From NCBI GenBank assembly GCA_944380515.1, contig CALWHT010000013.1, forward strand, positions 1-57,560: a DNA stretch of 57,560 nucleotides, read 5' to 3'. Origin of the DNA: an uncultured Roseburia sp. Lineage in GTDB: Bacteria > Bacillota > Clostridia > Lachnospirales > Lachnospiraceae. The notes below the pieces were generated by a model. The model did not search any database and was not told the origin of the DNA. It saw nothing but the letters and a program-made list of their open reading frames with translations. This document shows, piece after piece, positions 7,042-15,270 of this stretch (position 1 is its first letter; each line of letters begins with the position of its first letter). The position numbers were made by a program, and so were the translations under genes.

Positions 7042-8532
7042 CTACTTGTCGAGTGACTTCATCGTCGGGAACAGCAGCACGTCCCGAATCGCCGGCGAGT
7101 TCGTCATCATCATCACCATACGGTCAATGCCGTACCCGATTCCGCCCGTGGGAGGCATACCGATACTGAGCGCGTTGAGGAAGTCCTCATCGAGGTGGTT
7201 TGCCTCCTCGTCGCCTGCGGCAAGAAGCGCCTCCTGCGCCTCGAAGCGCTTTCTCTGATCCTCCGGGTCATTCAGTTCGGAGTACGCATTCGCCATTTCC
7301 CAGCCGTTCATAAAGAACTCAAAACGCTCCACATAATCCGGGTTGTCCGGCTTTCTCTTGGTCAGCGGGGAAATCTCAACCGGATGATCCATCACGAACG
7401 TCGGCTGAATCAAGTGCTCCTCCACATACTCCTCAAAGAACAGGTTTAAGATGTCGCCCTTCTCATGCCTGTCCTCATACTCAATGTGATGCTCATCTGC
7501 AAGCTTCTTTGCCTCCGCGGTGTCCTTAATCTCGTTAAAGTCCACATTCGCATACTTCTTCACGGCATCCACCATCGTAATCCGCTCAAACGGCTTCGAC
7601 AAATCCATCGTATGTTCGCCGTAGGTAAGAATCTCCGAGCCGGTCACCTCTTTTGCCACGTAACGGTAAAGGTTCTCTGTCAAATCCATCATACCGTGGT
7701 AATCGGTGTACGCCTGGTACAGCTCCATCAGCGTAAATTCCGGATTGTGTCTGGTGTCAAGCCCTTCGTTGCGGAACACGCGCCCGATTTCATAAACACG
7801 CTCCATACCGCCTACAATCAGTCTCTTTAAATACAGCTCCAGGGAAATACGCAGACGCAAATCCTCATCCAACGCGTTAAAATGCGTTTCAAACGGTCTC
7901 GCGGCCGCACCGCCGGCATTCTGCACCAGCATGGGCGTCTCGACCTCCATGAAGCCCTGTCCGTCCAGGAAACGGCGAATAGAGCTGATAACCTTCGAAC
8001 GCTTTACGAACGTATCCTTTACTTCCTCGTTCATGATAAGATCCACATAACGCTGACGGTATCTGGTGTCCGTGTCCGTCAGGCCGTGAAACTTCTCCGG
8101 AAGAATCTGGAGACTCTTGGAGAGCAGCACAACCTCGGTTGCATGAATGGATGTCTCCCCCGTCTTCGTCTTAAAAACGGTACCCTTAATGCCGAGAATA
8201 TCGCCCACATCATATTTCTTGAAATCCTTATAGGAATCCTCACCGATATTGTCTCTTGCAACATACGCCTGGATACGCCCCTTCAAATCCTGAATATTGC
8301 AGAAGGAGGCCTTTCCCATCACGCGCTTAAACATCATACGGCCCGCAAGGGAAACCTCTTTTCCCTCCATCTCCTCAAAATTCTCCAGAATATCAGTTGA
8401 ATGGTGGGTTACATCATACCTGGTAATGACAAACGGATCCTTGCCGTTTTCCTGCAACTCATGCAGTTTGTCATAACGCACCCGGATTAACTGGTTTACA
8501 TCCTGCTGCTGGTTGTTATTCTGCTCTGCCAT
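7042..8532 (-). CDS. lysS: Lysyl-tRNA synthetase, class II
   Basis: This 496-aa enzyme charges tRNA-Lys with lysine. An N-terminal OB-fold anticodon-binding domain (about residues 50-150) is followed by a class II catalytic core. Motif 2 contains VYEIGRVFRNEGLDTRHNPE and motif 3 contains GIGYGIDRMVMMMTN. Length is normal. It lies 78 bp after greA, the arrangement seen in many Firmicutes, and is probably co-transcribed with it. Its 3' end borders the defence island. No T-box or other leader is visible upstream. Confidence 0.98.
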   Translation of the reverse strand: MAEQNNNQQQDVNQLIRVRYDKLHELQENGKDPFVITRYDVTHHSTDILENFEEMEGKEVSLAGRMMFKRVMGKASFCNIQDLKGRIQAYVARDNIGEDSYKDFKKYDVGDILGIKGTVFKTKTGETSIHATEVVLLSKSLQILPEKFHGLTDTDTRYRQRYVDLIMNEEVKDTFVKRSKVISSIRRFLDGQGFMEVETPMLVQNAGGAAARPFETHFNALDEDLRLRISLELYLKRLIVGGMERVYEIGRVFRNEGLDTRHNPEFTLMELYQAYTDYHGMMDLTENLYRYVAKEVTGSEILTYGEHTMDLSKPFERITMVDAVKKYANVDFNEIKDTAEAKKLADEHHIEYEDRHEKGDILNLFFEEYVEEHLIQPTFVMDHPVEISPLTKRKPDNPDYVERFEFFMNGWEMANAYSELNDPEDQRKRFEAQEALLAAGDEEANHLDEDFLNALSIGMPPTGGIGYGIDRMVMMMTNSPAIRDVLLFPTMKSLDK

Positions 8533-8610
8533 CTTTTTCCTCCATTTTCTTCTTCCGCACGAACGTCTTCCTATATATAAATCACAAAAGTGCCGCCCGG
8601 CGCACTCTGC

Positions 8611-9090
8611 TTAGCCCGCTCTGTGAATGGAAAGCACCTTATATTCAAACTCTCCCGCCGGAGTCTCCACCTTTACGGTATCGCCCACCTTTTTGCCGAG
8701 CAGCGCCTTTCCAACCGGAGATTCATTCGAAATCTTTCCCTTTAAGCTGTTCGCCTCGGTGGAACCTACAATTTTATATTCAAGCTCATCGTCGAACTCA
8801 CAGTCCAAAATCTTTACGCTGCAGCCGATGCTGATCTTCTCCAAATCAACCTCATCCTCAACGACAACCTCAGCGTTCTTCAAAATCTTCTCAAGCTCTT
8901 CAATCCGCGCTTCAATGTCTCTCTGCTCGTCCTTCGCCGCGTCATATTCCGCATTCTCGGACAAATCTCCCTGCTCTCTTGCCTCTTTGATTTTCTGGGA
9001 AACTTCCTTCCTTTTTACAACCTTTAACTCTTCTAATTCATCTTCCAGTTTCTTAAGTCCCTCGTAAGTCAGAATGTTTTTCTTATCCAT
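8611..9090 (-). CDS. greA: Transcription elongation factor GreA
   Basis: This 159-aa protein has the GreA layout: an N-terminal antiparallel coiled coil (about 1-75, including the family signature [18 protein letters not shown]) and a C-terminal FKBP-like domain (about 85-155). GreA enters the RNA polymerase secondary channel and stimulates cleavage of backtracked transcripts. The coiled-coil tip residues D and E are present. The gene precedes lysS. Confidence 0.97.
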   Translation of the reverse strand: MDKKNILTYEGLKKLEDELEELKVVKRKEVSQKIKEAREQGDLSENAEYDAAKDEQRDIEARIEELEKILKNAEVVVEDEVDLEKISIGCSVKILDCEFDDELEYKIVGSTEANSLKGKISNESPVGKALLGKKVGDTVKVETPAGEFEYKVLSIHRAG

Positions 9091-9132
9091 TACCTTCTAC
9101 CCTTCTTTATATCGTTATTGTTCCGTTCATCT

Positions 9133-9666
9133 TTATGAACCGTAAAAAGCCTCCTCAAATCTGTCACGCCGCGGCTTTTCCCTCTTTTTTTGCAGTCTCT
9201 TAACAATCACAGTATTATAACCGATAGGTACCCTGATGTCAAGATTTTCGGCGGTTTCCCAGGGCCTTTTGTGAATCGGGATATAGTGCCTTCCCCGGCA
9301 GATTTGTCCCTCGTAGCACGTCCCCTGCCACTCAAAATCAAACAAAAATTCCTCCCCCTCGCCCGCTCTTTGCAGCTTAAGCCTTTTTTTCGGGAAAACA
9401 CGGACAATCAGGCCGTTCTTCTCATACATTGTCTCTGTAAATTCCTGAAAATATGCAGGTCTTCCGGTATAAATCGTCAGGAAGTTCAAATCATTTTCCA
9501 GCTGCAGAAGTACGTCGAGGACTCCAATCTGTTCAAAGACTGCCGCGCCCTCCGGCTCCTCGTCAATCAATTCCAGCTTTGCCCGCTCGGGCATAACTCC
9601 CTTCGCCTTTAAAATACCAAGATACACCGGTCGGAAATTGCCTAAAAACTCATTGGGATAGGACAT
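9133..9666 (-). CDS. Conserved hypothetical protein between dusB and greA
   Basis: This 177-aa soluble protein has no signal peptide or membrane segment, and I do not recognise a domain. It looks like a compact beta-rich fold: alternating hydrophobic strands through residues 30-150 and a basic C-terminal tail (KRLQKKREKPRRD). It lies 21 bp after dusB and 42 bp before greA on the same strand, so it is likely part of one transcript with them. A nucleic-acid-related role would fit the company and the basic tail, but this is only a guess. Confidence 0.75.
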   Translation of the reverse strand: MSYPNEFLGNFRPVYLGILKAKGVMPERAKLELIDEEPEGAAVFEQIGVLDVLLQLENDLNFLTIYTGRPAYFQEFTETMYEKNGLIVRVFPKKRLKLQRAGEGEEFLFDFEWQGTCYEGQICRGRHYIPIHKRPWETAENLDIRVPIGYNTVIVKRLQKKREKPRRDRFEEAFYGS

Positions 9667-9687
9667 TCTGCGCCCTCCGCCTGCCTT

Positions 9688-10671
9688 TTATGCATTATAT
9701 GACAGTACTTCCTCGAATAATGCCTCAAGCTGCCCGTAGTTTTCGACTTCATTAAGCCTCCTGCGCAGGCTGGCGGAATTTTTATAGCCCGCCGTATACC
9801 ATGCGGCATGCTTGCGGATTTCCCGCATACCGGTATATTCTCCCTTAAACTCTATCTGCATCCTCGCATGGCGCAAAACCATCTGTGCGACATCGGCAAA
9901 CGGCGGTCTGGCAATCTGCTCTCCCGTCTCAAAATAATGGAGAATCTGCCGGAAAATCCATGGATTTCCCTCCGCGCCTCTGGCAATCATAAATCCGTCG
10001 CAGCCGGTCTGCGCCTCCATGTCAATCACGTCCTGCGCCGTCAAAATATCTCCGTTTCCAATCACCGGAATAGACACCGCCTCCTTGACCCTGCGGATAA
10101 TATCCCAGTCCGCCTTTCCCGCATAATACTGCTCCCTTGTCCTGCCATGGACAGCCACCGCCGCCGCGCCGCATTCCTGGGCGATATGCGCCAGCTCCAC
10201 CGCATTGACATGCGCCTCGTCAAAACCCTTACGGATTTTTACCGTTACGGGCTTATGGATTGCCCGGACCGTTTTCTCAATGATTTCCCCTGCAAGCTTC
10301 GGATTTTTCATCAGCGCCGAACCGTCGCCGTTATTGACCACCTTCGGCACCGGACATCCCATATTGATATCCAGAATATCAAACGGACGGCTCTCAATCT
10401 GCTTCGCGATTTCGCTGATAATATCCGGGTCCGAGCCGAACAGCTGAAGCGATACCGGATTTTCCCGCGCGTCAATTTTCAGAAGCTCCTCGGTATTTTT
10501 ATTTTTATATAAAATGGCCTTTGCGCTGACCATCTCCATGCACAAAAGCCCCGCTCCCTGCTCCTTGCACAGCAAGCGAAATGGCAGGTCTGTAACGCCT
10601 GCCATTGGTGCCAATATCAAATTATTCGGTAATACGACATTACCTATCTGTAATTTTTTTATTGCTTTCAT
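9688..10671 (-). CDS. dusB: tRNA-dihydrouridine synthase (DusB type)
   Basis: This 327-aa flavoenzyme reduces specific uridines in the tRNA D-loop with an FMN cofactor. Visible family features are APMAGVTDLPFR near the N terminus, NMGCPVPKVVNNGDGSALM with the catalytic cysteine, HGRTREQYY and the FMN-phosphate-binding GNGDI. The last 80 residues form the helical tRNA-binding domain. It follows coaX with a 2-bp gap, so the two are surely co-transcribed. Confidence 0.96.
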   Translation of the reverse strand: MKAIKKLQIGNVVLPNNLILAPMAGVTDLPFRLLCKEQGAGLLCMEMVSAKAILYKNKNTEELLKIDARENPVSLQLFGSDPDIISEIAKQIESRPFDILDINMGCPVPKVVNNGDGSALMKNPKLAGEIIEKTVRAIHKPVTVKIRKGFDEAHVNAVELAHIAQECGAAAVAVHGRTREQYYAGKADWDIIRRVKEAVSIPVIGNGDILTAQDVIDMEAQTGCDGFMIARGAEGNPWIFRQILHYFETGEQIARPPFADVAQMVLRHARMQIEFKGEYTGMREIRKHAAWYTAGYKNSASLRRRLNEVENYGQLEALFEEVLSYNA

Positions 10672-10673
10672 TA

Positions 10674-11468
10674 TTAACTCTGCCTGATTTTGCCGGATTT
10701 TCGGTTCTGCTTCTTATAAATGAGGTTCATTCCCTTTAAGGTCAGATTCGGATCATAAATGTCAATCACATCGGTCTCGCCCGCAATAATCCGGCCAAGC
10801 CCTCCGGTCGCAACCACACGGATTGGTCCCATGTCCGCTTCCCGAATCATATGTCCCACAATATATTCCGTCTGCCCAATCTGCCCGTACACAAGCCCGG
10901 CCTGCATACTGGAAATCGTCTCTTTGGCGAGAATACTCTGCGGCTTTCTGATTTCAATCTCCGGAAGCTTCGCGGCATCCTCCCACAGCGCCCTGGCCGA
11001 AATGCGGATGCCCGGCGCCGTCACTCCCGCCACAAACGCCCCGTCCTTATCTACAAGGTCATAGGTGGTCGCCGTTCCGAAATCAAGCACCAGCACGGGA
11101 CCGCCGTACAGCTCGTAGGCAGCCGCGGCATCGACAATACGGTCGGCTCCAATCTGACGCGGATTCTCGGTCACGACACGAATTCCGGTCTTCGTCCCCG
11201 GCTCAATGATAATCGGCCGGATTTTCAGATATTTTATGATGGCCCCTTCCAGCGAATGCATGACATTCGGCACAACCGACGCAATAATCGCATCCACGAT
11301 TTCTTCCAGGCAGATGTTGTTTTTCTCCAGAAGATTGGTCAGAATCATTCCGTATTCATCCGAAGTTCTCGGCATCTTTGTTGTAATGCGGAAGCTTGAC
11401 ACAATGTCGTCCCCTTTAAAAACTCCAACCGTTATATTGGTATTTCCAACGTCAATCGTTATTATCAT
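10674..11468 (-). CDS. coaX: Type III pantothenate kinase
   Basis: This 264-aa enzyme phosphorylates pantothenate, the first step of coenzyme A synthesis. ASKHA-fold landmarks are present: [12 protein letters not shown] (phosphate 1), [25 protein letters not shown] (phosphate 2) and VATGGLGR. CoaX enzymes need a monovalent cation and are not feedback-inhibited by CoA. It sits in a minus-strand run behind birA and a small gene, a cofactor grouping (biotin and CoA) common in Firmicutes. Confidence 0.97.
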   Translation of the reverse strand: MIITIDVGNTNITVGVFKGDDIVSSFRITTKMPRTSDEYGMILTNLLEKNNICLEEIVDAIIASVVPNVMHSLEGAIIKYLKIRPIIIEPGTKTGIRVVTENPRQIGADRIVDAAAAYELYGGPVLVLDFGTATTYDLVDKDGAFVAGVTAPGIRISARALWEDAAKLPEIEIRKPQSILAKETISSMQAGLVYGQIGQTEYIVGHMIREADMGPIRVVATGGLGRIIAGETDVIDIYDPNLTLKGMNLIYKKQNRKSGKIRQS

Positions 11469-11493
11469 GTTTTACTTACCTTTCTTCCTCGTC

Positions 11494-11823
11494 TCATCCC
11501 ATATAAAGAACCTTATAGTACATTTCCAGCGAACGGAGCAGCTCCTCCTTGGTCCGCTGCAGTTCCTTAATCTTCAGCCCGCAGCCGATATCGTCATAGA
11601 GCAGATCTCCCTCGTCACAGGAGGTCTTAAACTGCAAATTTCCGTTTTCGTCGAATACGAGTTCAAAAATCCCGCCGATGTCCTCGGTAAAAAGGACGCA
11701 CATAATCTTCAGCTCGTCCCGAACCGCAGCCGGAAGTCCTTTAAAATCCCCGTTCAGATAATATTTTTTATTATAGGCGCTGGCCCCGCAAAGCACCACT
11801 TCTTCTCTGTCAGACATATCCAT
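11494..11823 (-). CDS. Small conserved protein (DUF6145-like) between birA and coaX
   Basis: This 109-aa soluble protein resembles a small family found in Lachnospiraceae. I believe it is DUF6145, recalled from memory and not verified. The core reads LKIMCVLFTEDIGGIFEL and ends in a charged helix. It overlaps the birA stop by 14 bp, with an AGAGG ribosome binding site 5 bases before its ATG, so it is translationally coupled to birA. Function unknown. Confidence 0.75.
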   Translation of the reverse strand: MDMSDREEVVLCGASAYNKKYYLNGDFKGLPAAVRDELKIMCVLFTEDIGGIFELVFDENGNLQFKTSCDEGDLLYDDIGCGLKIKELQRTKEELLRSLEMYYKVLYMG

Positions 11824-12787
11824 AAATTCCTCTCACCGATACTTCACCGGACGACACGAGCCGCCTGCTCTCCCAGGTGTCTACAATCAGCTCGCCGTGC
11901 GGCGTAATTCCCATTGCCTGTCCCTCAAACGGCTCCTTCGAATCCAGCACTTTTACCTGTCTGTGCATATTTACAAGCCGGGCGTTATACTCCCTGACCA
12001 ATCCGCTTAAATCCTCCGTTTCCATAAAAACGGCATAATATTGCTCAAAGCGCTCCAACACCTTTTCGATCAGCTCCGCCCGATTTTCATGCTTTCCTGT
12101 CTCCAGATAAATGGAGGTTGCCGTCTCCGAAAATTCCTTCGGAAACGTCTCATTGTGCACGTTAATTCCGATTCCCACCACAATGTGGTTTACATAATCA
12201 AGCTGCGCACTCATCTCCGTCAAAATTCCGCAGACCTTTTTTCCGTTCATCACAATATCATTCGGCCACTTAATCCCCGCCGGTCTCCCCGTCTGCTCCG
12301 CAATCGCCGCCGAGACCGCCAGCGCCGCCACCAGCGTAAGCATGGACGCATGGTTGGGATTTATATCCGGCTTTAACACCAGCGTCATAAAGATTCCGTC
12401 GCCTTCCGGAGAGGTAAAGCTTCTGCCCCGTCTTCCTTTTCCGGCATCCTGCCGATTGGCAACCACCAGCGTCCCCGTAGGACAGCCCTCCTCCGCAAGC
12501 TGCTTCGCTCTGGTATTCGTCGAATCCAGCGTATCATAATAAAATATGCTGCACCCTGCCCATTTGGTTCTGCGTATGCTCAAAAGCTCGCTCTCGCTCA
12601 AACGGTCGGGTATTGATTTGATTTTATAGCCTTTATTCTGGACAGCTTCAATCACATAGCCTGCCTCTCTTAACTGCTTGACGGCTTTCCAGACCGCCGT
12701 TCTGGAAACCCCGAATTTTTCGCAAAGCTCCTGACCGGAAATATAATCGTCGGCCTCTTTTAATGCAGCCAGTAATTCTGTTCTCAT
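11810..12787 (-). CDS. birA: Biotin-[acetyl-CoA-carboxylase] ligase and biotin operon repressor
   Basis: This 325-aa bifunctional BirA has an N-terminal winged HTH (about 1-60, EKFGVSRTAVWKAVKQL) and a central ligase domain with the biotinyl-AMP loop GKGRRGRSF and KWPNDI. A small SH3-like C-terminal domain follows. The enzyme attaches biotin to carboxylase subunits and, as holo-repressor, controls biotin genes. The ATG at 12787 is preferred to an upstream GTG because GGAGG lies 5 bases before it. No biotin synthesis gene is nearby. Confidence 0.96.
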   Translation of the reverse strand: MRTELLAALKEADDYISGQELCEKFGVSRTAVWKAVKQLREAGYVIEAVQNKGYKIKSIPDRLSESELLSIRRTKWAGCSIFYYDTLDSTNTRAKQLAEEGCPTGTLVVANRQDAGKGRRGRSFTSPEGDGIFMTLVLKPDINPNHASMLTLVAALAVSAAIAEQTGRPAGIKWPNDIVMNGKKVCGILTEMSAQLDYVNHIVVGIGINVHNETFPKEFSETATSIYLETGKHENRAELIEKVLERFEQYYAVFMETEDLSGLVREYNARLVNMHRQVKVLDSKEPFEGQAMGITPHGELIVDTWESRRLVSSGEVSVRGIYGYV

Positions 12788-12835
12788 CCGTTCCTCCACT
12801 ACGCCGGGATTTTCAAGTAAACGCGCGTCCTTCCT

Positions 12836-13825
12836 TTATTCCCCGAGTGTTGCAAGCATAACCGCCTTGATGGTATGCATGCGGTTTTCCGCCTCGTCAA
12901 ACACTACCGACTGCGGGCTCTCAAATACCTCGTTCGTCACCTCAAGCTCGGCATACCCGAATTTTTCATAAACCTCTTTTCCGATTTTCGTTCCCAGATC
13001 ATGGAACGCCGGCAGACAGTGCATAAAAATCGCATCCGGTTTTGCGCGCTCCATGACCGCCCGGTTCACCTGGTACGGCATCAGATCAGACAGACGCTCC
13101 TCCCAGATTTCATCCGGTTCTCCCATGGAAACCCACACATCGGTATAAATCACGTCGGCATCCTTCGTGCCCTCTGCCGCGTCCTCGGTCAGCGTAATCG
13201 TTGCTCCCGTCTCTTTTGCCGTATTACGGCAGTATTCCACAAGCTTTTCGTCCGGAAAATATTTTTTTGACGTACAGGCCACAAAGTCCATGCCGAGCTT
13301 CGCACAGGTCACCATCAGAGAATTGCCCATGTTATAGCGGGCATCTCCCATGTATACCAGCTTTACGCCCTTTAACCGTCCAAGGTGCTCTCTTATCGTC
13401 AGCATATCGGCAAGCATCTGGGTCGGATGAAATTCATTGGTAAGGCCATTCCACACCGGAACACCTGCGTATTTCGCAAGCTCCTCGACAATGTCCTGAC
13501 CAAAGCCCCGGTATTCGATACCGTCAAACATACGTCCGAGCACGCGCGCGGTGTCCGGTATGCTCTCCTTTTTGCCAATCTGAGAACCGGACGGGTCCAG
13601 ATAGGTAACATGCATTCCCAAATCATGCGCCGCAACCTCAAAGGAGCAGCGGGTCCTCGTACTTGTCTTTTCAAAAATCAGCGCGATATTCTTTCCCTTT
13701 AGGCTGTCATGCAAAATTCCCTGCTTTTTTTTCGCCTTCAAGTCCGCGGCAAGGTCAATCAAATATGTAATCTCTTCCGGTGTATAATCCATTAATTTTA
13801 AAAAATTGCGTCCTTTTAAATTCAT
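12836..13825 (-). CDS. argF: Ornithine carbamoyltransferase
   Basis: This 329-aa enzyme makes citrulline from ornithine and carbamoyl phosphate in arginine synthesis (or runs in reverse in the deiminase pathway). Signatures are the carbamoyl-phosphate loop [28 protein letters not shown], the ornithine loop WVSMGEP and the catalytic HCLPAFHD. The frame is open 17 codons further upstream, but GGAG lies 6 bases before the ATG at 13825 and the family begins here. No other arg genes adjoin, so it may be under its own control. Confidence 0.97.
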   Translation of the reverse strand: MNLKGRNFLKLMDYTPEEITYLIDLAADLKAKKKQGILHDSLKGKNIALIFEKTSTRTRCSFEVAAHDLGMHVTYLDPSGSQIGKKESIPDTARVLGRMFDGIEYRGFGQDIVEELAKYAGVPVWNGLTNEFHPTQMLADMLTIREHLGRLKGVKLVYMGDARYNMGNSLMVTCAKLGMDFVACTSKKYFPDEKLVEYCRNTAKETGATITLTEDAAEGTKDADVIYTDVWVSMGEPDEIWEERLSDLMPYQVNRAVMERAKPDAIFMHCLPAFHDLGTKIGKEVYEKFGYAELEVTNEVFESPQSVVFDEAENRMHTIKAVMLATLGE

Positions 13826-13978
13826 TGTATTCTCCATTCCGGAGCGTTTTACGCGACGCAAATCTACCATTTGCATCTGCCCTCAGGGACTGTTATAACG
13901 CTCCTGTACATTATGGTGATAGTGACAACGGACGGTTCCGCAGCGCGTACCATCCGTCGTTCATTTTCATATCAGATT

Positions 13979-14911
13979 TTATTTGTTGTCAAGCGCAACT
14001 TCCGTCACGGATTTTGCAAGGCCGGCGATTCCCTGGATTTCCGAAGGGATGATAATCTTGGTTGCCTTACCGTCCGCAGCCTTCGCGAATGCTTCCAGGC
14101 TCTTTAACTGAATAACTCCCTGATCCGGAGCTGCCTCCTTTAACATGCGCAGACCATCCGCATTTGCCTGCTGGATTTTTAAAATCGCTTCCGCCTGACC
14201 TTCCGCCTCACGAATCGTCGCTTCCTTCTTCGCCTCCGCCCGGAGGATTGCAGCCTGCTTTTCCGCCTCCGCGTCAAGAATCGCCGACTCCTTTTTACCT
14301 TCCGCCACAAGGATGGTTGATTTCTTCTCACCTTCCGCGCGAAGGATTGCCTCGCGGCGCTCACGCTCTGCCTTCATCTGCTTCTCCATGGCGTCCTGAA
14401 TCGCTGCCGGAGGAACAATGTTCTTTAACTCTACACGGTTTACCTTGATTCCCCACGGGTCTGTTGCCACGTCAAGGGAAGCACGCATCTTGGTATTGAT
14501 AGTCTCTCTGGAAGTCAGCGTTTCGTCCAGCTCCAAATCACCGATGATATTTCTGAGTGTGGTTGCCGTCAGGTTTTCGATTGCCATAATCGGGTTTTCC
14601 ACACCGTACGCATACAGCTTCGGGTCGGTAATCTGGTAATATACGACCGTGTCAATCTGCATGGTTACGTTATCCTCGGTAATCACCGGCTGCGGCGGGA
14701 AATCCACCACCTGCTCCTTTAAGATTACCCTCTTTGCAATGCGGTCAACAAACGGCGCCTTAAAATGAACCCCGACAGACCAGGTATCCAGGTAACCGCC
14801 CAGACGTTCCACAACAAACGCCTGCGCCTGCGGTACAACCTTGATACAGGACACAGCAATCAGGAATATTACGACAATTAAAATAATCAGTGCAACAATT
14901 ACTCCGGTCAT
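13979..14911 (-). CDS. SPFH/band-7 membrane protein (QmcA/stomatin-like)
   Basis: This is a 310-aa membrane-anchored scaffold protein. One N-terminal transmembrane segment (about 3-25) is followed by the SPFH domain (about 30-190) and a long charged Ala/Glu coiled coil (about 190-270) typical of oligomerising stomatin relatives. It ends in a hydrophobic, Gly-rich tail. GGAGGA lies about 7 bases before the ATG at 14911, which is preferred over the longer frame to 14965. Such proteins organise membrane microdomains and modulate membrane proteases. No NfeD partner is adjacent. A strongly paired RNA element lies in its upstream region. Confidence 0.9.
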   Translation of the reverse strand: MTGVIVALIILIVVIFLIAVSCIKVVPQAQAFVVERLGGYLDTWSVGVHFKAPFVDRIAKRVILKEQVVDFPPQPVITEDNVTMQIDTVVYYQITDPKLYAYGVENPIMAIENLTATTLRNIIGDLELDETLTSRETINTKMRASLDVATDPWGIKVNRVELKNIVPPAAIQDAMEKQMKAERERREAILRAEGEKKSTILVAEGKKESAILDAEAEKQAAILRAEAKKEATIREAEGQAEAILKIQQANADGLRMLKEAAPDQGVIQLKSLEAFAKAADGKATKIIIPSEIQGIAGLAKSVTEVALDNK

Positions 14912-14979
14912 ACAAATCTCCTCCATAATCCGATAATATTCACAGTATTCGTTGGGTTGCCGCAAATTGTATTTTCAAT

Positions 14980-15109
14980 GTGCCAAAAGAACATGCTGCG
15001 ATAGCAGCATTATTAAATTGCACAAAATTGCTCTTGGAAAACTTGTTTTCCAGAAGCAATTTATGTGCAATGTTCACCTGCCATAAGATATGGCAGGTGC
15101 TTTTGGCAC
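14980..15109. ncRNA. Cloverleaf-like structured element upstream of the SPFH gene
   Basis: About 130 nt fold almost completely into perfect helices. The outer stem is 14980-14989/15100-15109 (10 bp, GTGCCAAAAG/CTTTTGGCAC). Hairpin 1 is 14993-14999/15004-15010 (7 bp, GATA loop). The long arm is 15017-15032/15055-15071 (16 bp with one bulged A), capped by 15035-15041/15046-15052. Hairpin 3 is 15075-15085/15089-15099 (11 bp), flush with the outer stem. The element lies between the terminator of the cell-wall hydrolase gene and the SPFH start, so on the minus strand it would be a 5' leader. It could be a cis-regulatory RNA, an independent small RNA or a miniature mobile repeat with terminal inverted repeats. 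I cannot match it to a known family. Confidence 0.55.
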
Positions 15110-15225
15110 TACAAACTAAACATGCGGCAACTCAATACAGTATTCCTACTGTGCTTTGTTATTAAACATATTACTATATTTATTTGGAGATTACAACAAA
15201 ACTTTTTTCCTGCGTTTCCCACATA

Positions 15226-15264
15226 ACAAAAATCGGTCAGAAACATTTTCATGTCTCTGACCGA
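15226..15264 (-). terminator. Terminator of the cell-wall hydrolase gene
   Basis: Arms TCGGTCAGA (15233-15241) and TCTGACCGA (15256-15264) pair over 9 bp, with 4 further inner pairs. A T-run follows on the minus strand. It begins 7 bp after the gene end at 15271. Confidence 0.85.
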
Positions 15265-15270
15265 ATCTAT

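Noticed and set aside
8589-8606. AGTGC/GCACT hairpin between greA and lysS as a terminator or attenuator
   Set aside because: Only five continuous pairs and a short T-run; the two genes are usually co-transcribed and nothing indicates regulation here.
8627-9067. 146-codon plus-strand frame opposite greA
   Set aside because: Serine-rich antisense shadow of a conserved gene, with no ribosome binding site.
14980-15109. Interpreting the cloverleaf element as a tRNA
   Set aside because: At about 130 nt it is too long, and it has no T-loop GTTCGA-type sequence, no D-loop and no 7-base anticodon loop.
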